From Piscinibacter defluvii (lineage in GTDB: Bacteria; Pseudomonadota; Gammaproteobacteria; Burkholderiales; Burkholderiaceae_C), in the NCBI RefSeq assembly GCF_004011805.1, contig NZ_RCHJ01000005.1:310001-374000 (forward strand): DNA of 64,000 nucleotides, read 5' to 3'. The notes beneath the pieces are model-generated. The model saw only the letters and a list, made by a program, of their open reading frames with translations, made no database searches and was not told the DNA's origin. Positions 34,530 to 44,442 of this stretch are shown in pieces (positions within the stretch are counted from its first letter, which is position 1; every line of letters starts with the position of its first letter). Position numbers and translations under genes: made by a program.

Positions 34530-35231
34530 ATGACCAAGCCCCTGCTCCTGTGCGCGGCGCTGCTGGCCGCGCTGGCCGGCCCGGCCCCCGCCGCCGACCG
34601 CCCCTACCTGATCACCAACAGCGCCGCCGCCGAGGAGGACGAGGAGCAGGTCTGGGCGCTCGAGAACTGGGTCCGCCACGCGCGGCGCGGCCAGCGCTCG
34701 CTGACCATCGCGCCCGAATACGCCTTCGACCCCGACACCTCGGTGCAGGTGGAATTCCGCCGCGTGCTCGAGCGCGACGAGCCGAACGGCCACGAGATCG
34801 AGATCGAGTTCAAGCGCCTGTTCACGCGCATCGCGCGCGACGGCATCGGCGTGGGCGCGGTGCTGACGCTGGACACCGAGCGGCAGGATGGCCAGGGCCC
34901 GCTGCGGCGCAGTGCCACCTCGCTGTTCCTGCCGATCACGCTGCCGCTGGGCGAAGGCGTCGGCCAGGTCCACCTGAACCCGGCGCTCAGCTGGCCGCGC
35001 GGCGAATCGATGCGCACGATCGGCGCGATCGCCGCCGAGGCCGAGCTGTGGCGCCGCACGCAATGGTTCGGCGAGTGGGGCCGCGATGCCGAGCAGGGCC
35101 TGGTGCTGACCGGCCTGCGCTACTGGATCCGCCGCGAACGCCTGGCGGTCGATCTGGCCTGGCAGCGCGAGCAGGCCGAGGGCCGCGTGACGCGCGGCGT
35201 GGTGTTCGGCATCGCCTGGTACGACCTGTGA
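34530..35231 (+). CDS. Secreted or outer-membrane-like protein of unknown function
   Basis: The 233-residue protein has a signal peptide (LLLCAALLAALAGPAPAA). The mature part alternates charged and hydrophobic residues in long beta strands (SVQVEFRRVLERDE, HEIEIEFKRLFTRIA, GVGQVHLNPALSWPRG, GLRYWIRRERLAVDLAWQRE) and ends with VVFGIAWYDL, a C-terminal aromatic strand typical of outer-membrane barrels. It resembles the small barrel proteins found near periplasmic oxidases, but I do not recognise a named family. It is separated from the alcohol dehydrogenase gene by a terminator. Confidence 0.65.
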   Translation: MTKPLLLCAALLAALAGPAPAADRPYLITNSAAAEEDEEQVWALENWVRHARRGQRSLTIAPEYAFDPDTSVQVEFRRVLERDEPNGHEIEIEFKRLFTRIARDGIGVGAVLTLDTERQDGQGPLRRSATSLFLPITLPLGEGVGQVHLNPALSWPRGESMRTIGAIAAEAELWRRTQWFGEWGRDAEQGLVLTGLRYWIRRERLAVDLAWQREQAEGRVTRGVVFGIAWYDL

Positions 35232-35252
35232 GGCGCGCCTCGGCGATGCGCC

Positions 35253-35948
35253 TCAGCGCTGCTCGACCAGCTCCATCGTCAGCCGCCCCCCGGTCAGGAA
35301 GCCGGAGTTCGCCGGCTCCTCGCGCACCAGCTTCGCCAGGCCCACGCCGGGGCAGTACCACTCGGTGGTGACCAGCGGCAGGTCGCGCCAGCCGGCCACC
35401 GGGTCGGCGAACAGGCGCAGCGAGGCCTGGCCGCGCACGCGCACGCAGCCGTCGAAGCGGCCGGCGCGGACCTCGAGCGTCTGGCCCAGCGCCTCGATCG
35501 TGTAGTTCATCGGCACGTCCGGGTGGCTGTGCCGGATCTCGCGCGGGAATTCCTCGCGCCGCATCAGCAGGTAGGCGGTGGTGCCGGCGCGCCAGCTGGT
35601 GCCCACCGCGATCGGCTGCTTCAGCACGAAGCGGGGCTCCCTGTCGCGCCGCGGCTCGGCCTCGAGATCGCTCTTGCTGGCCACGCGGTAGATGCCGCTC
35701 GCATCGCTGCGCAGCCAGTAGTCGACACCGCCGTCGCTGCGGCGCCGGAACGCCGGCACGCCGTCCAGCGCTTCGGTGGGCAGCGTCTCGAGCACGCGGG
35801 TCTCGCGCTCCACGACGTCGTTTTCCCAGGCGGTCACGACCTCGTAGGTCCAGCGGCGTCCGGGCTCGAGCGGGAACAGCGCGTCGCCCGGCGCGCGCGC
35901 GCCGCAGGCCGCCAGCAGCGGCAGCAGGCCAAGCAGGGCGCGCTTCAT
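35253..35948 (-). CDS. Lipoprotein of unknown function
   Basis: The 231-residue protein has a lipoprotein signal with lipobox LAAC at about residue 15. The mature part contains FPLEPGRRWTYEV and TRVLETL near the start and later YCPGVGLAKLVREE, a pattern seen in DUF3108-like or YceI-like periplasmic lipoproteins, without a firm assignment. Its start overlaps the stop of the upstream membrane gene (ATGA), so it is the last gene of the five-gene ExbB/ExbD-like cassette. Confidence 0.7.
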   Translation of the reverse strand: MKRALLGLLPLLAACGARAPGDALFPLEPGRRWTYEVVTAWENDVVERETRVLETLPTEALDGVPAFRRRSDGGVDYWLRSDASGIYRVASKSDLEAEPRRDREPRFVLKQPIAVGTSWRAGTTAYLLMRREEFPREIRHSHPDVPMNYTIEALGQTLEVRAGRFDGCVRVRGQASLRLFADPVAGWRDLPLVTTEWYCPGVGLAKLVREEPANSGFLTGGRLTMELVEQR

Positions 35949-36439
35949 TTCTCGGGCAGCTGCGGCACCGGCAGGTCGCGGATCTTGACCACCTGCTCGT
36001 CGCTGCCCGGACGCAGCCACGAGAAGCCGCGCGGCCCCTGCTTGGGCTCGCTGGTGCCGAGCTGGCTGACGCCCTGGCGCACCTTCTTCATGCCTTCGTT
36101 GAGCAGGGCATGCAGGTCCTTGGTGTAGGGCAGCCGGTAGGCGCGCGGGCGTGGCGCGGGCTTGCCGTTCTCCAGCGCATTGACCCACACGTACAGCGCG
36201 CCGGGCGACTTCGCGTCCGGCTCCTCGATCACCGCGGCCAGCAGCACGAAGCGCGCGGGCAGCGGGTCCGGGCTGGGCCAGCCCCACTGGCCGTGCAGCA
36301 CCTCGTCGGCGTGGAAGTAGAACGCCGTGACGGAGAGCACCAGCAGGCCCTTCAGCCAGGCCGGCCAGCGCGACCACAGCAGCGCCAGCAACGTGAGCAG
36401 CAGCAAGGCCGCGAAGGCAATCACCACGGAGGAACTCAT
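35945..36439 (-). CDS. Two-helix membrane protein of unknown function in the ExbB/ExbD-like cassette
   Basis: The 164-residue protein has two N-terminal membrane helices (VVIAFAALLLLTLLALLW and LKGLLVLSVTAFYFHAD), then a soluble domain of about 120 residues facing the periplasm (RFVLLAAVIEEPDAKSPGALYVWVNAL, RAYRLPYTKDLHALLNE). It ends with a proline-rich tail. Both ends overlap neighbouring genes by four bases (ATGA), indicating tight translational coupling. I do not recognise the family. It may couple the proton channel upstream to the lipoprotein downstream. Confidence 0.65.
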   Translation of the reverse strand: MSSSVVIAFAALLLLTLLALLWSRWPAWLKGLLVLSVTAFYFHADEVLHGQWGWPSPDPLPARFVLLAAVIEEPDAKSPGALYVWVNALENGKPAPRPRAYRLPYTKDLHALLNEGMKKVRQGVSQLGTSEPKQGPRGFSWLRPGSDEQVVKIRDLPVPQLPEK

Positions 36440-37041
36440 AACCTCTGCACCAGGCTCTTGGCCAGCGTGTTGACATTGACGATGCCGCCGTCCGGCCGCA
36501 CCGTGAAGCGCACCGCGGTGGCCTCGTCGCCCTTGCGGGCGAGTCGGGCCTGGCCGTAGAACACGACCTCGGCGCGCGGGTTGACCTTGATGACGGAGAC
36601 GGTCACCTCGACCGGCTGGCCGTTCTTCGATTCGTAGTAGCTCACGTTGACGGTGAACTCGCCCGGCTCGATGCCGCGGATCGTCACCACCTCCTGGTTC
36701 AGCGGGTTGGTCACCTGCCTGCCGTCGACCACGATCACGTCGTTGGTCAGGCCGCGGTCGTCGCGGTCCAGGTGCATCAGCCCGGCCTCGCGGCTGCGGA
36801 ACCACACCAGGTTGCCGGCCGGGTCCTGCACCCAGGTGTCGATGTCGTTCGGGTTCATGTCCGGCCAGGAGACGTTGATGATCACCTCGGCCTTGGAGGG
36901 GATGTCGCCCGCCTTCAGCGCCTTCGGGTTCATCGCCAGCAGCGCGACGATGAAGCAGAACACGAAGGCGATCAGCATGTTGAACAACATGTCGTAGAAC
37001 GGGTCGACCTCGGGCTCGCGCGCGAGCCGGCGAGCCCTCAC
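36436..37041 (-). CDS. ExbD/TolR-like single-span protein with a YfaP-like periplasmic domain
   Basis: The 201-residue protein has the ExbD/TolR/MotB topology: short basic cytoplasmic start, one membrane helix with an entering Asp (DPFYDMLFNMLIAFVFCFIVALL) and a periplasmic domain. That domain is unusual for ExbD: it reads NDIDTWVQDPAGNLVWFRSR then LDRDDRGLTNDV, which resembles the DUF2135/YfaP calcium-type beta domain. GTG start at 37041, three bases after the upstream channel gene. It would form a proton-driven complex with the ExbB-like partner. Confidence 0.75.
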   Translation of the reverse strand: MRARRLAREPEVDPFYDMLFNMLIAFVFCFIVALLAMNPKALKAGDIPSKAEVIINVSWPDMNPNDIDTWVQDPAGNLVWFRSREAGLMHLDRDDRGLTNDVIVVDGRQVTNPLNQEVVTIRGIEPGEFTVNVSYYESKNGQPVEVTVSVIKVNPRAEVVFYGQARLARKGDEATAVRFTVRPDGGIVNVNTLAKSLVQRL

Positions 37042-37044
37042 CGT

Positions 37045-37686
37045 TCAATCCTCCAGCGCAGCACGCTGCGCATCGGCCACCAGTGCGTCGGCGTAGCGGT
37101 CGAGTCGCGTCAGCTGCAGGCCCAGCAGGATGTTGCCGACCAGGCCCACCATGGTGGTCAGCAGCGCGACGCCGAGGCCGGCGGTGAGGCTCTTGAGCAG
37201 CTCCTGCGATTGCGCCGGGTCGAAGTTCTGCATCTGGCCGATCTGGATGGCCAGCATCGAGAAGCCGATCACCTTGCCGAGCAGCCCGAGCTTGAGCTGG
37301 ATGCCGTTGACCCACCAGGCGGTCTGGTGCGGCCCGTGGGTCTGCTCGAGCAGCAGGTCCAGCGGCGCGGCCGCGTCGCGCGGTGCGTGGCGCAGGGCGG
37401 CGCGGTAGTCGGCCACCCAGCCCTCGCGCCGGGCCTCGAAGGCGCGGCGCTCCTGCTGGAGCGCGCGTGCGCGGGCGCCGCACCACAGCGTGGCGGCGAC
37501 GAAGATCACGATGATCACGAGCGTGATGCCGGTCGGGTCCGAGCCGAGCAGCAGCGCCCACACGCCGCGCGCGCCGAGCAGCCAGGCGGCGAAGGCGAAC
37601 AGGCCCAGCAGCGCCGCCCACTCGAGCCACAGCGGCTCGGCCTGCGGCGCACGCGGCGCCACGGTGCGCGGAGCGATCGCGTTCAC
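37045..37686 (-). CDS. MotA/TolQ/ExbB-like proton channel protein
   Basis: The 213-residue protein has two membrane helices near the N-terminus (WAALLGLFAFAAWLLG and GITLVIIVIFVAATLW) and then a long cytoplasmic stretch. A C-terminal channel segment follows (KLGLLGKVIGFSMLAIQ, SLTAGLGVALLTTMVGLVGNILLGLQ) that matches the MotA/TolQ/ExbB signature. Start is GTG 37686, overlapping the stop of the PqqB-like gene (GTGA). Together with the ExbD-like protein it should convert proton flow into mechanical work on a periplasmic partner. Confidence 0.8.
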   Translation of the reverse strand: MNAIAPRTVAPRAPQAEPLWLEWAALLGLFAFAAWLLGARGVWALLLGSDPTGITLVIIVIFVAATLWCGARARALQQERRAFEARREGWVADYRAALRHAPRDAAAPLDLLLEQTHGPHQTAWWVNGIQLKLGLLGKVIGFSMLAIQIGQMQNFDPAQSQELLKSLTAGLGVALLTTMVGLVGNILLGLQLTRLDRYADALVADAQRAALED

Positions 37687-38213
37687 GTTCCGTGCTCCTG
37701 CCGCGCGTGCCCGTCGTCCACCCAGCAGGGGCGCTGGCCGCCGGCGTAGTACAGGCACTGGCCGGTGCGCTGGTCGTCGATCTCGAGCACGATGCGCTCG
37801 CCGAAGGAACTGAACTCGTCGGCCGCCAGCGCGCGGCAGTGCAGGGCGTCCAGGCCGGGCACCCGGAACTCGGCGCTGCGCACGTCGCCGGCGATCGGCA
37901 GCAGGTGCCAGCGCAGGCTGCAGCGGCTGTCCAGCAGGCCGAGCGTCGGCGCGGCCTCGGCCAGGCCCTCGAACACGCCGGGGGTGGTGTAGACATCCAG
38001 CGGCGCACCGCCGCACAGCGCCGCGAGGCCGGCGGTGTGCTCGAACTGGCGGTCCAGCAGCACCACCGCGGCGATCGCCCCGGCACCCTGCAGCCGCGCA
38101 TCGCGCGCCAGTTCGACGGACGCGTTCAGCAGCAGCCACTGCCGCTCGTCGCAGGAGATCGCGATCGATCGCGGCACCTCGTCCGCGCCGGTCGCTGGCA
38201 ACAGGATGTTCAT
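37683..38213 (-). CDS. Short PqqB-like metallo-beta-lactamase-fold protein
   Basis: The 176-residue protein resembles the first half of PqqB: ATGADEVPRSIAISCDERQWLLLNAS near the N-terminus, then IAAVVLLDRQFEHTAGLAAL and LDVYTTPGVFEGL, and WHLLPI. PqqB is about 300 residues and helps PQQ biogenesis. This one ends early, and only one likely metal ligand (FEHTAGL) is visible. No pqqA, C, D or E is nearby. Its place next to quinoprotein genes suggests a cofactor-related role. ATG 38213 is chosen; the frame continues upstream without domain. Confidence 0.65.
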   Translation of the reverse strand: MNILLPATGADEVPRSIAISCDERQWLLLNASVELARDARLQGAGAIAAVVLLDRQFEHTAGLAALCGGAPLDVYTTPGVFEGLAEAAPTLGLLDSRCSLRWHLLPIAGDVRSAEFRVPGLDALHCRALAADEFSSFGERIVLEIDDQRTGQCLYYAGGQRPCWVDDGHARQEHGT

Positions 38214-38333
38214 GGTCGGCTGCCTGGCAGCAAGACGCATGCCTCGGGGGGCAGCGGCCGGTGTGTCTCCGTGTGGAGCAAAACGGGCCGCCACTGCGGG
38301 TTGACCCTGCGACAGGCGCGGATCAGCCGCGGG

Positions 38334-40376
<2,043 letters not shown>

Positions 40377-40502
40377 GGGCAGGCCTGCGCGGGGCAGGGT
40401 GTCTCCTATGGACGAATTGTTCGCCGCGCGCTAGTGCCCTGTCCATCGGGGCGGTTGCGGAGCGTGTACCGGCGGGTTGCTTCGAATTGGAGCACTTTCC
40501 GG

Positions 40503-40518
40503 TGGCATGTCGATTGCA
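40503..40518 (+). promoter_or_regulatory. Sigma-54 (-24/-12) promoter of the pedF operon
   Basis: TGGCAT (40503-40508), five bases, TTGCA (40514-40518). GG and GC are 12 bases apart. It lies 43 bases before ATG 40561 in the region divergent from the sigma-54 activator gene, the usual position for its target. Confidence 0.75.
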
Positions 40519-40560
40519 GAACGGCGGGCCAGTGTGAAACCAGACCGCCGGAGACATTCC

Positions 40561-41028
40561 ATGCCCGCTTCCACCCGCCCGCTGATCGCCGTTCTTCTCG
40601 CCGCCGCGCTGCAGGCCGGCGCCTTCGCCCACGGCGACGTCACGCCGCAGGCCGTCGACACCAGCAGCCTGCCCAAGCTCGGTGACGCCTGGCGCGCCGA
40701 GAACCCGTACCGCAAGAACGAGGCGGCGATCAAGGTCGGCACCTCCGCCTACAACCAGAACTGCGCACGCTGCCACGGGCTGGAGGCCGTCTCCGGCGGC
40801 ATCGCGCCGGACCTGCGCAAGCTCGACAACGAATGCGCCACGCAGAAGGACGCCAAGAAGCAGGCGATGTGCGTGAAGGAGATCGACGACTATTTCGCCA
40901 CCACCGTGCGCAAGGGCCGTACGCGCAACGGCGCGGTCTACATGCCGCCGTTCGAGGGCATGCTGAACCAGGAGGCGGTGTGGTCGATCAAGGCCTACCT
41001 CGAAACCCGCCGCGAGAAGGCCTTCTGA
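40561..41028 (+). CDS. pedF: Cytochrome c-550 of the PedF type
   Basis: The 155-residue protein has a signal peptide (LIAVLLAAALQAGAFA) and a single haem-binding motif CARCHG at about residue 66, with a distal ligand Met in YMPPFEGML. The spacing and the start of the mature protein (HGDVTPQAVDTSSLP) fit PedF, the c-550 electron acceptor of PQQ ethanol dehydrogenases. Note the extra cysteines in NECATQKD and AMCVKE, a family feature. It overlaps the next start (TGATG) and is preceded by a sigma-54 promoter. Confidence 0.88.
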   Translation: MPASTRPLIAVLLAAALQAGAFAHGDVTPQAVDTSSLPKLGDAWRAENPYRKNEAAIKVGTSAYNQNCARCHGLEAVSGGIAPDLRKLDNECATQKDAKKQAMCVKEIDDYFATTVRKGRTRNGAVYMPPFEGMLNQEAVWSIKAYLETRREKAF

Positions 41029-41855
41029 TGCAGCGCCGCGGCATCCTGCGCGCGCTGTCCGCCGCGCCGCTGGCCCTGACCCTGCCCGAACTGCAGGCCA
41101 CGCCGCTGGCCAAGGTGAAGGCGCGCGGCAGCCTCGTCGTCGGCCTGTACAAGGACATGCCGCCCTTCCATGCCGACGGACAGGGCATCGACGTCGAACT
41201 CGGCCGCGCGCTGGCCGAGTCGCTGGGCGTGAAGTTCTCGCCGCTGCCCTTCCCGGCCGACGAGAACATGAACGACGACCTGCGCAACATGGTCTGGAAG
41301 GGCCACTACCTCGGCTACGGTCCGGCCGACGTGCTGCTGCACGTGCCGGTGGACCGACCGCTGATGGAAGCCAACCCGCAGGTCAGCGTGTTCGCGCCGT
41401 ACTGGCGCGAGCGCGTGGCGATGGCCCGCTCGCTGGAGCAGCTGCCCACGCTCGATTCGCTCGCCGCGCTGCGCGGCAAGCCGGTGGCCGTGCCGGGGCA
41501 GTCGCTGGCCGGCTGGCTGCTGCTGGGCGCCGAGGGCGGCGCCTACCGCGACCAGCTGCGCACGCAATGGAGGAACGGCACCGAGGCCGCCCAGGCCCTG
41601 CGGCGCGGCGAGGTGCCGGCGGCGGCGGGGTTGATGTCCGAGCTGCAGGCCGTGCTGCGCGGCGATGCGGCCTTCGCGATCGAGCCGCTGCCGGTGCTGC
41701 GTGCGCCGCGCGAAGGCTGGGCCGTCGGGATGGCGGTCAAGCGCGATGCGGTCGAGCTCGCCCAGGCGCTGCAGGGGGCGGTCAACGAGCTGGCGGCCAG
41801 CGGCCGGCTGGCCGAGATCTTCGGCCGCGGCAACCTGGCCTGGAAACCCGTGTAG
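41028..41855 (+). CDS. Quinoprotein dehydrogenase-associated periplasmic binding protein
   Basis: The 275-residue protein is a type-2 periplasmic-binding-fold protein (LVVGLYKDMPPFHADGQGIDVELGRALAESLGV at the N-terminus of the mature part), of the kind found beside PQQ dehydrogenases and called XoxJ in methylotrophs. XoxJ-like proteins are thought to help activate the dehydrogenase or deliver cofactor. The signal region (RGILRALSAAPLALTLPELQA) is short. It has no ABC permease partner, which supports the accessory role. Its ATG overlaps the pedF stop. Confidence 0.82.
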   Translation: MQRRGILRALSAAPLALTLPELQATPLAKVKARGSLVVGLYKDMPPFHADGQGIDVELGRALAESLGVKFSPLPFPADENMNDDLRNMVWKGHYLGYGPADVLLHVPVDRPLMEANPQVSVFAPYWRERVAMARSLEQLPTLDSLAALRGKPVAVPGQSLAGWLLLGAEGGAYRDQLRTQWRNGTEAAQALRRGEVPAAAGLMSELQAVLRGDAAFAIEPLPVLRAPREGWAVGMAVKRDAVELAQALQGAVNELAASGRLAEIFGRGNLAWKPV

Positions 41856-41883
41856 GCGCGCTCACCCCCTGCAACCGCTGCCT

Positions 41884-41923
41884 GGCCCGCGGCCGCCGCA
41901 AGCGACGCGGGCCAACGCTTTTC
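41884..41923 (+). terminator. Likely intrinsic terminator after the pedF operon
   Basis: GGCCCGCG (41884-41891) and CGCGGGCC (41906-41913) form an 8-bp GC stem with a 14-base loop, followed within a few bases by CTTTTCTT. It is less compact than a textbook terminator but well placed, 28 bases past the stop. Confidence 0.55.
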
Positions 41924-41947
41924 TTGATCCCTGTCGCGTGCTGGCAC

Positions 41948-42017
41948 AAACCCTAGGGTTTTTCCGCGGTGGTTGTTCGCTGGCGCCCTCGGCAAGCTAT
42001 GAATGTTCGTGCATAGC
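41948..42017 (+). promoter_or_regulatory. Operator-like palindromes upstream of the aor operon
   Basis: AAACCCTAGGGTTT (41948-41961) is a perfect 14-bp palindrome. GCTATG (41996-42001) and CATAGC (42012-42017) form a second perfect dyad with a 10-base spacer. Both lie in the 186-base gap before the aor ferredoxin gene. TTGTTC (41973) and TATGAA (41998) could be weak -35 and -10 boxes with 19-base spacing, putting one dyad on each side or over the promoter. No sigma-54 element fits here. Confidence 0.5.
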
Positions 42018-42041
42018 GTGCGAATCACCCAAGGAAGAACC

Positions 42042-42518
42042 ATGCAGAAGACGCTTCACATCAACCCGGACAAGTGCACGGGTTGCCTGCAGTGCGAGAT
42101 GGCCTGTTCCTTCGAGAACTACGGCACCTACGCCACGGCCAAGTCGCGCATCAAGGTGTTCGACTTCCACCACACGGGCCGCAAGGTGCCCTACACCTGC
42201 ACGCAGTGCGACGAGGCCTGGTGCCTGCACGCCTGCCCGGTGGAGGCGATCACCGTGGACAAGGCGACCGGCGCGAAGGTGGTCAGCGAGAGCACCTGCG
42301 TGGGCTGCAAGGTCTGCACGATCAGCTGCCCGTTCGGCACCATCAACTACGTGCAGGAAACCGGCAAGGTGCAGAAGTGCGACCTGTGCGGCGGCGACCC
42401 GGCCTGCGCCACCGCCTGCCCGACCGGCGCGATCACCTACATCGACGCCAACTGGACCGGCCTGAACAAGATGCAGGCCTGGGCCGACAAGCTCGGCAAC
42501 CAACCGGCCGCGGCCTGA
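42042..42518 (+). CDS. aorA: Ferredoxin-like Fe-S subunit of aldehyde oxidoreductase
   Basis: The 158-residue protein carries four 4Fe-4S-type cysteine clusters: CTGCLQCEMAC, CTQCDEAWCLHACP, CVGCKVCTISCP and CDLCGGDPACATACP. This is the polyferredoxin layout of electron-transfer subunits in AorABC-type tungsten enzymes, where it links the catalytic subunit to the FAD reductase. AAGGAAG precedes ATG 42042. It heads a five-gene operon. Confidence 0.87.
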   Translation: MQKTLHINPDKCTGCLQCEMACSFENYGTYATAKSRIKVFDFHHTGRKVPYTCTQCDEAWCLHACPVEAITVDKATGAKVVSESTCVGCKVCTISCPFGTINYVQETGKVQKCDLCGGDPACATACPTGAITYIDANWTGLNKMQAWADKLGNQPAAA

Positions 42519-42528
42519 GGAGAACAGC

Positions 42529-44376
42529 ATGTCCTGGGCAGGAAAGATCCTCCGCGTCGACCTGACGAACGGCACCGTCAAGTCGGAACCCCTCAACATG
42601 GACTGGGCGCGCGCCTACCTCGGCTCGCGCGGCCTGGCGAGCAAGTACCTGGTCGAGGAGATCGACCCCAAGGTCGATCCGCTCTCGCCGGCCAACAAGA
42701 TCATCTGGGCCACCGGGCCGCTGACCGGCACGATGGCCTCCACCGGCGGGCGCTACACCGTCGTCACCAAGGGCCCGCTGACCGGCGCGATCGCCTGTTC
42801 CAACTCCGGCGGCTACTGGGGCGCCGAGCTGAAGATGGCCGGCTGGGACATGGTCATCTTCGAGGGCAAGTCGGCCAAGCCGGTCTACCTGTACGTCGAG
42901 GACGACGTGGCCGAGCTGCGTGACGCCTCGCACCTGTGGGGCAAGAGCGTCTGGGAGACCGAGGAGACGATCAAGAAGCAGCTGCAGCAGCCGCTTGCGC
43001 GCGTCTCTAGCATCGGCCTGGCGGGCGAGAACCAGGTGCTGTATGCCGCGGTCGTGAACGACCTGCACCGCGCGGCCGGCCGCTCCGGCGTCGGTGCGGT
43101 GATGGGCAGCAAGAACCTGAAGGCGGTGGTCGTGCGCGGCACCAAGGGCGTCGGCAACGTGGCCGACCCCAAGGAGTTCATGAAGGTCACCTTCGAGAAG
43201 AAGAAGATCCTCGCCGAGAACGGCGTCACCGGCCAGGGCCTGCCGACCTACGGCACCCAGGTGCTGATGAACGTCATCAACGAGATCGGCGCGCTGCCCA
43301 CGCGCAACCACAAGGACGTGCAGTTCGAGGGCGCGAAGGACATCTCCGCCGAGGCGATGGCCACCCCGCGCAAGACCGACGGCAAGAAGCACCTGGTCAC
43401 CAACCAGGCCTGCTTCGGCTGCACCATCGCCTGCGGCCGCATCAGCAAGATGGACCAGGGCCACTTCACGGTCGAGAACAAGCCGCAGTACTGGGGCGCC
43501 AGCGGCGGCCTGGAGTACGAGGCGGCCTGGGCGCTGGGCGCGGCCAACGGCGTGAACGACCTCGAGGCCTTGCAGTACGCCAACCTGCTGTGCAACGAGC
43601 AGGGCATGGACCCGATCTCCTTCGGCGCCACCATCGGCGCGGTGATGGAGCTCTACGAGATGGGCGTGCTCACGAAGGAGCAGCTCGGCATCGACGCCAA
43701 GTTCGGCAGCGCGCAGGCGCTGGCGCACTTCGCCGAGATCACCGCCAAGGGCGAGGGCTTCGGCAAGGAGATCGGCCAGGGCAGCAAGCGGCTGTGTGCC
43801 AAGTACGGCCACCCCGAGCTCTCGATGAGCGTCAAGGGCCAGGAGTTCCCGGCCTACGACTCGCGCGGCATCCAGGGCATGGGCCTGACCTACGCCACGA
43901 GCAACCGCGGCGCCTGCCACCTGCGCAGCTACACCGTGGCCTCCGAGGTGCTGGGCATCCCGGTCAAGACCGACCCGCTGACGGCCGAGGGCAAGCCCGA
44001 GCTGGTGATGGCCTTCCAGGACGCCACCGCCGCGTTCGACGCCGCCGGCATCTGCATCTTCACCAGCTTCGCCTGGGGCCTGGCCGACGTGGCGCCGCAG
44101 GTGGCCGCCGCCTGCGGCCCCGAGTTCACGCTCGAGAACATGCAGAAGATCGGCGAGCGCATCTGGAACATGGAGCGCGACTTCAACAACCGCGCCGGCT
44201 TCACCAGCAAGGACGACACGCTGCCGCCGCGCCTGCTCAACGAGCCGGCCAAGACCGGCCCCGCCAAGGGCCTGGTCAACAAGCTGCCCGAGATGCTGCC
44301 GAAGTACTACCAGGTGCGCGGCTGGGATTCCGACGGCCAGCTCAAGCCGGAGACCCGCGCTCGGCTCGGACTCTGA
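42529..44376 (+). CDS. aorB: Tungsten-dependent aldehyde:ferredoxin oxidoreductase, catalytic subunit
   Basis: The 615-residue protein matches the AOR family throughout: N-terminal domain (GKILRVDLTNGTV, YLGSRGLASKYL), the pterin-contact stretch STGGRYTVVTKGPLTGAI and NSGGYWGAELKMAG, AGRSGVGAVMGSKNLKAV. The 4Fe-4S ligands are Cys295, Cys298, Cys302 (CFGCTIAC) and Cys463 (NRGACHLR). The enzyme oxidises aldehydes to carboxylic acids at a tungsten-bis-pterin site. A tungstate transporter is encoded at 11867-14085. It follows aorA by ten bases and is followed by the FAD subunit gene. Confidence 0.93.
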   Translation: MSWAGKILRVDLTNGTVKSEPLNMDWARAYLGSRGLASKYLVEEIDPKVDPLSPANKIIWATGPLTGTMASTGGRYTVVTKGPLTGAIACSNSGGYWGAELKMAGWDMVIFEGKSAKPVYLYVEDDVAELRDASHLWGKSVWETEETIKKQLQQPLARVSSIGLAGENQVLYAAVVNDLHRAAGRSGVGAVMGSKNLKAVVVRGTKGVGNVADPKEFMKVTFEKKKILAENGVTGQGLPTYGTQVLMNVINEIGALPTRNHKDVQFEGAKDISAEAMATPRKTDGKKHLVTNQACFGCTIACGRISKMDQGHFTVENKPQYWGASGGLEYEAAWALGAANGVNDLEALQYANLLCNEQGMDPISFGATIGAVMELYEMGVLTKEQLGIDAKFGSAQALAHFAEITAKGEGFGKEIGQGSKRLCAKYGHPELSMSVKGQEFPAYDSRGIQGMGLTYATSNRGACHLRSYTVASEVLGIPVKTDPLTAEGKPELVMAFQDATAAFDAAGICIFTSFAWGLADVAPQVAAACGPEFTLENMQKIGERIWNMERDFNNRAGFTSKDDTLPPRLLNEPAKTGPAKGLVNKLPEMLPKYYQVRGWDSDGQLKPETRARLGL

Positions 44377-44399
44377 CCTCACCCATGCGTTGACGGCGG

Positions 44400-44421
44400 A
44401 AGGCGGTTCACGGACCGCCTT
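44400..44421 (+). terminator. Intercistronic hairpin between the AOR and FAD subunit genes
   Basis: AAGGCGGT (44400-44407), loop TCACGG, ACCGCCTT (44414-44421), followed by TTCCCGTTTC. An 8-bp stem with weak T-tract inside an operon suggests partial termination or RNA processing, which would lower expression of the distal genes relative to aorAB. Confidence 0.5.
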
Positions 44422-44442
44422 TCCCGTTTCAGGAACCCCCAC

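Noticed and set aside
36436-37686. Zorya defence system (ZorA/ZorB) for the MotA-like and ExbD-like pair
   Set aside because: The second protein lacks the OmpA-like peptidoglycan-binding domain, no ZorC, ZorD or ZorE gene is adjacent, and the neighbours are a PqqB-like protein and a lipoprotein.
41923-42000. Sigma-54 promoter before the aor operon (TGGCAC at 41942 and TGGCGC at 41981)
   Set aside because: Neither TGG box has a GC at the required 12-base distance, so the -12 element is missing.
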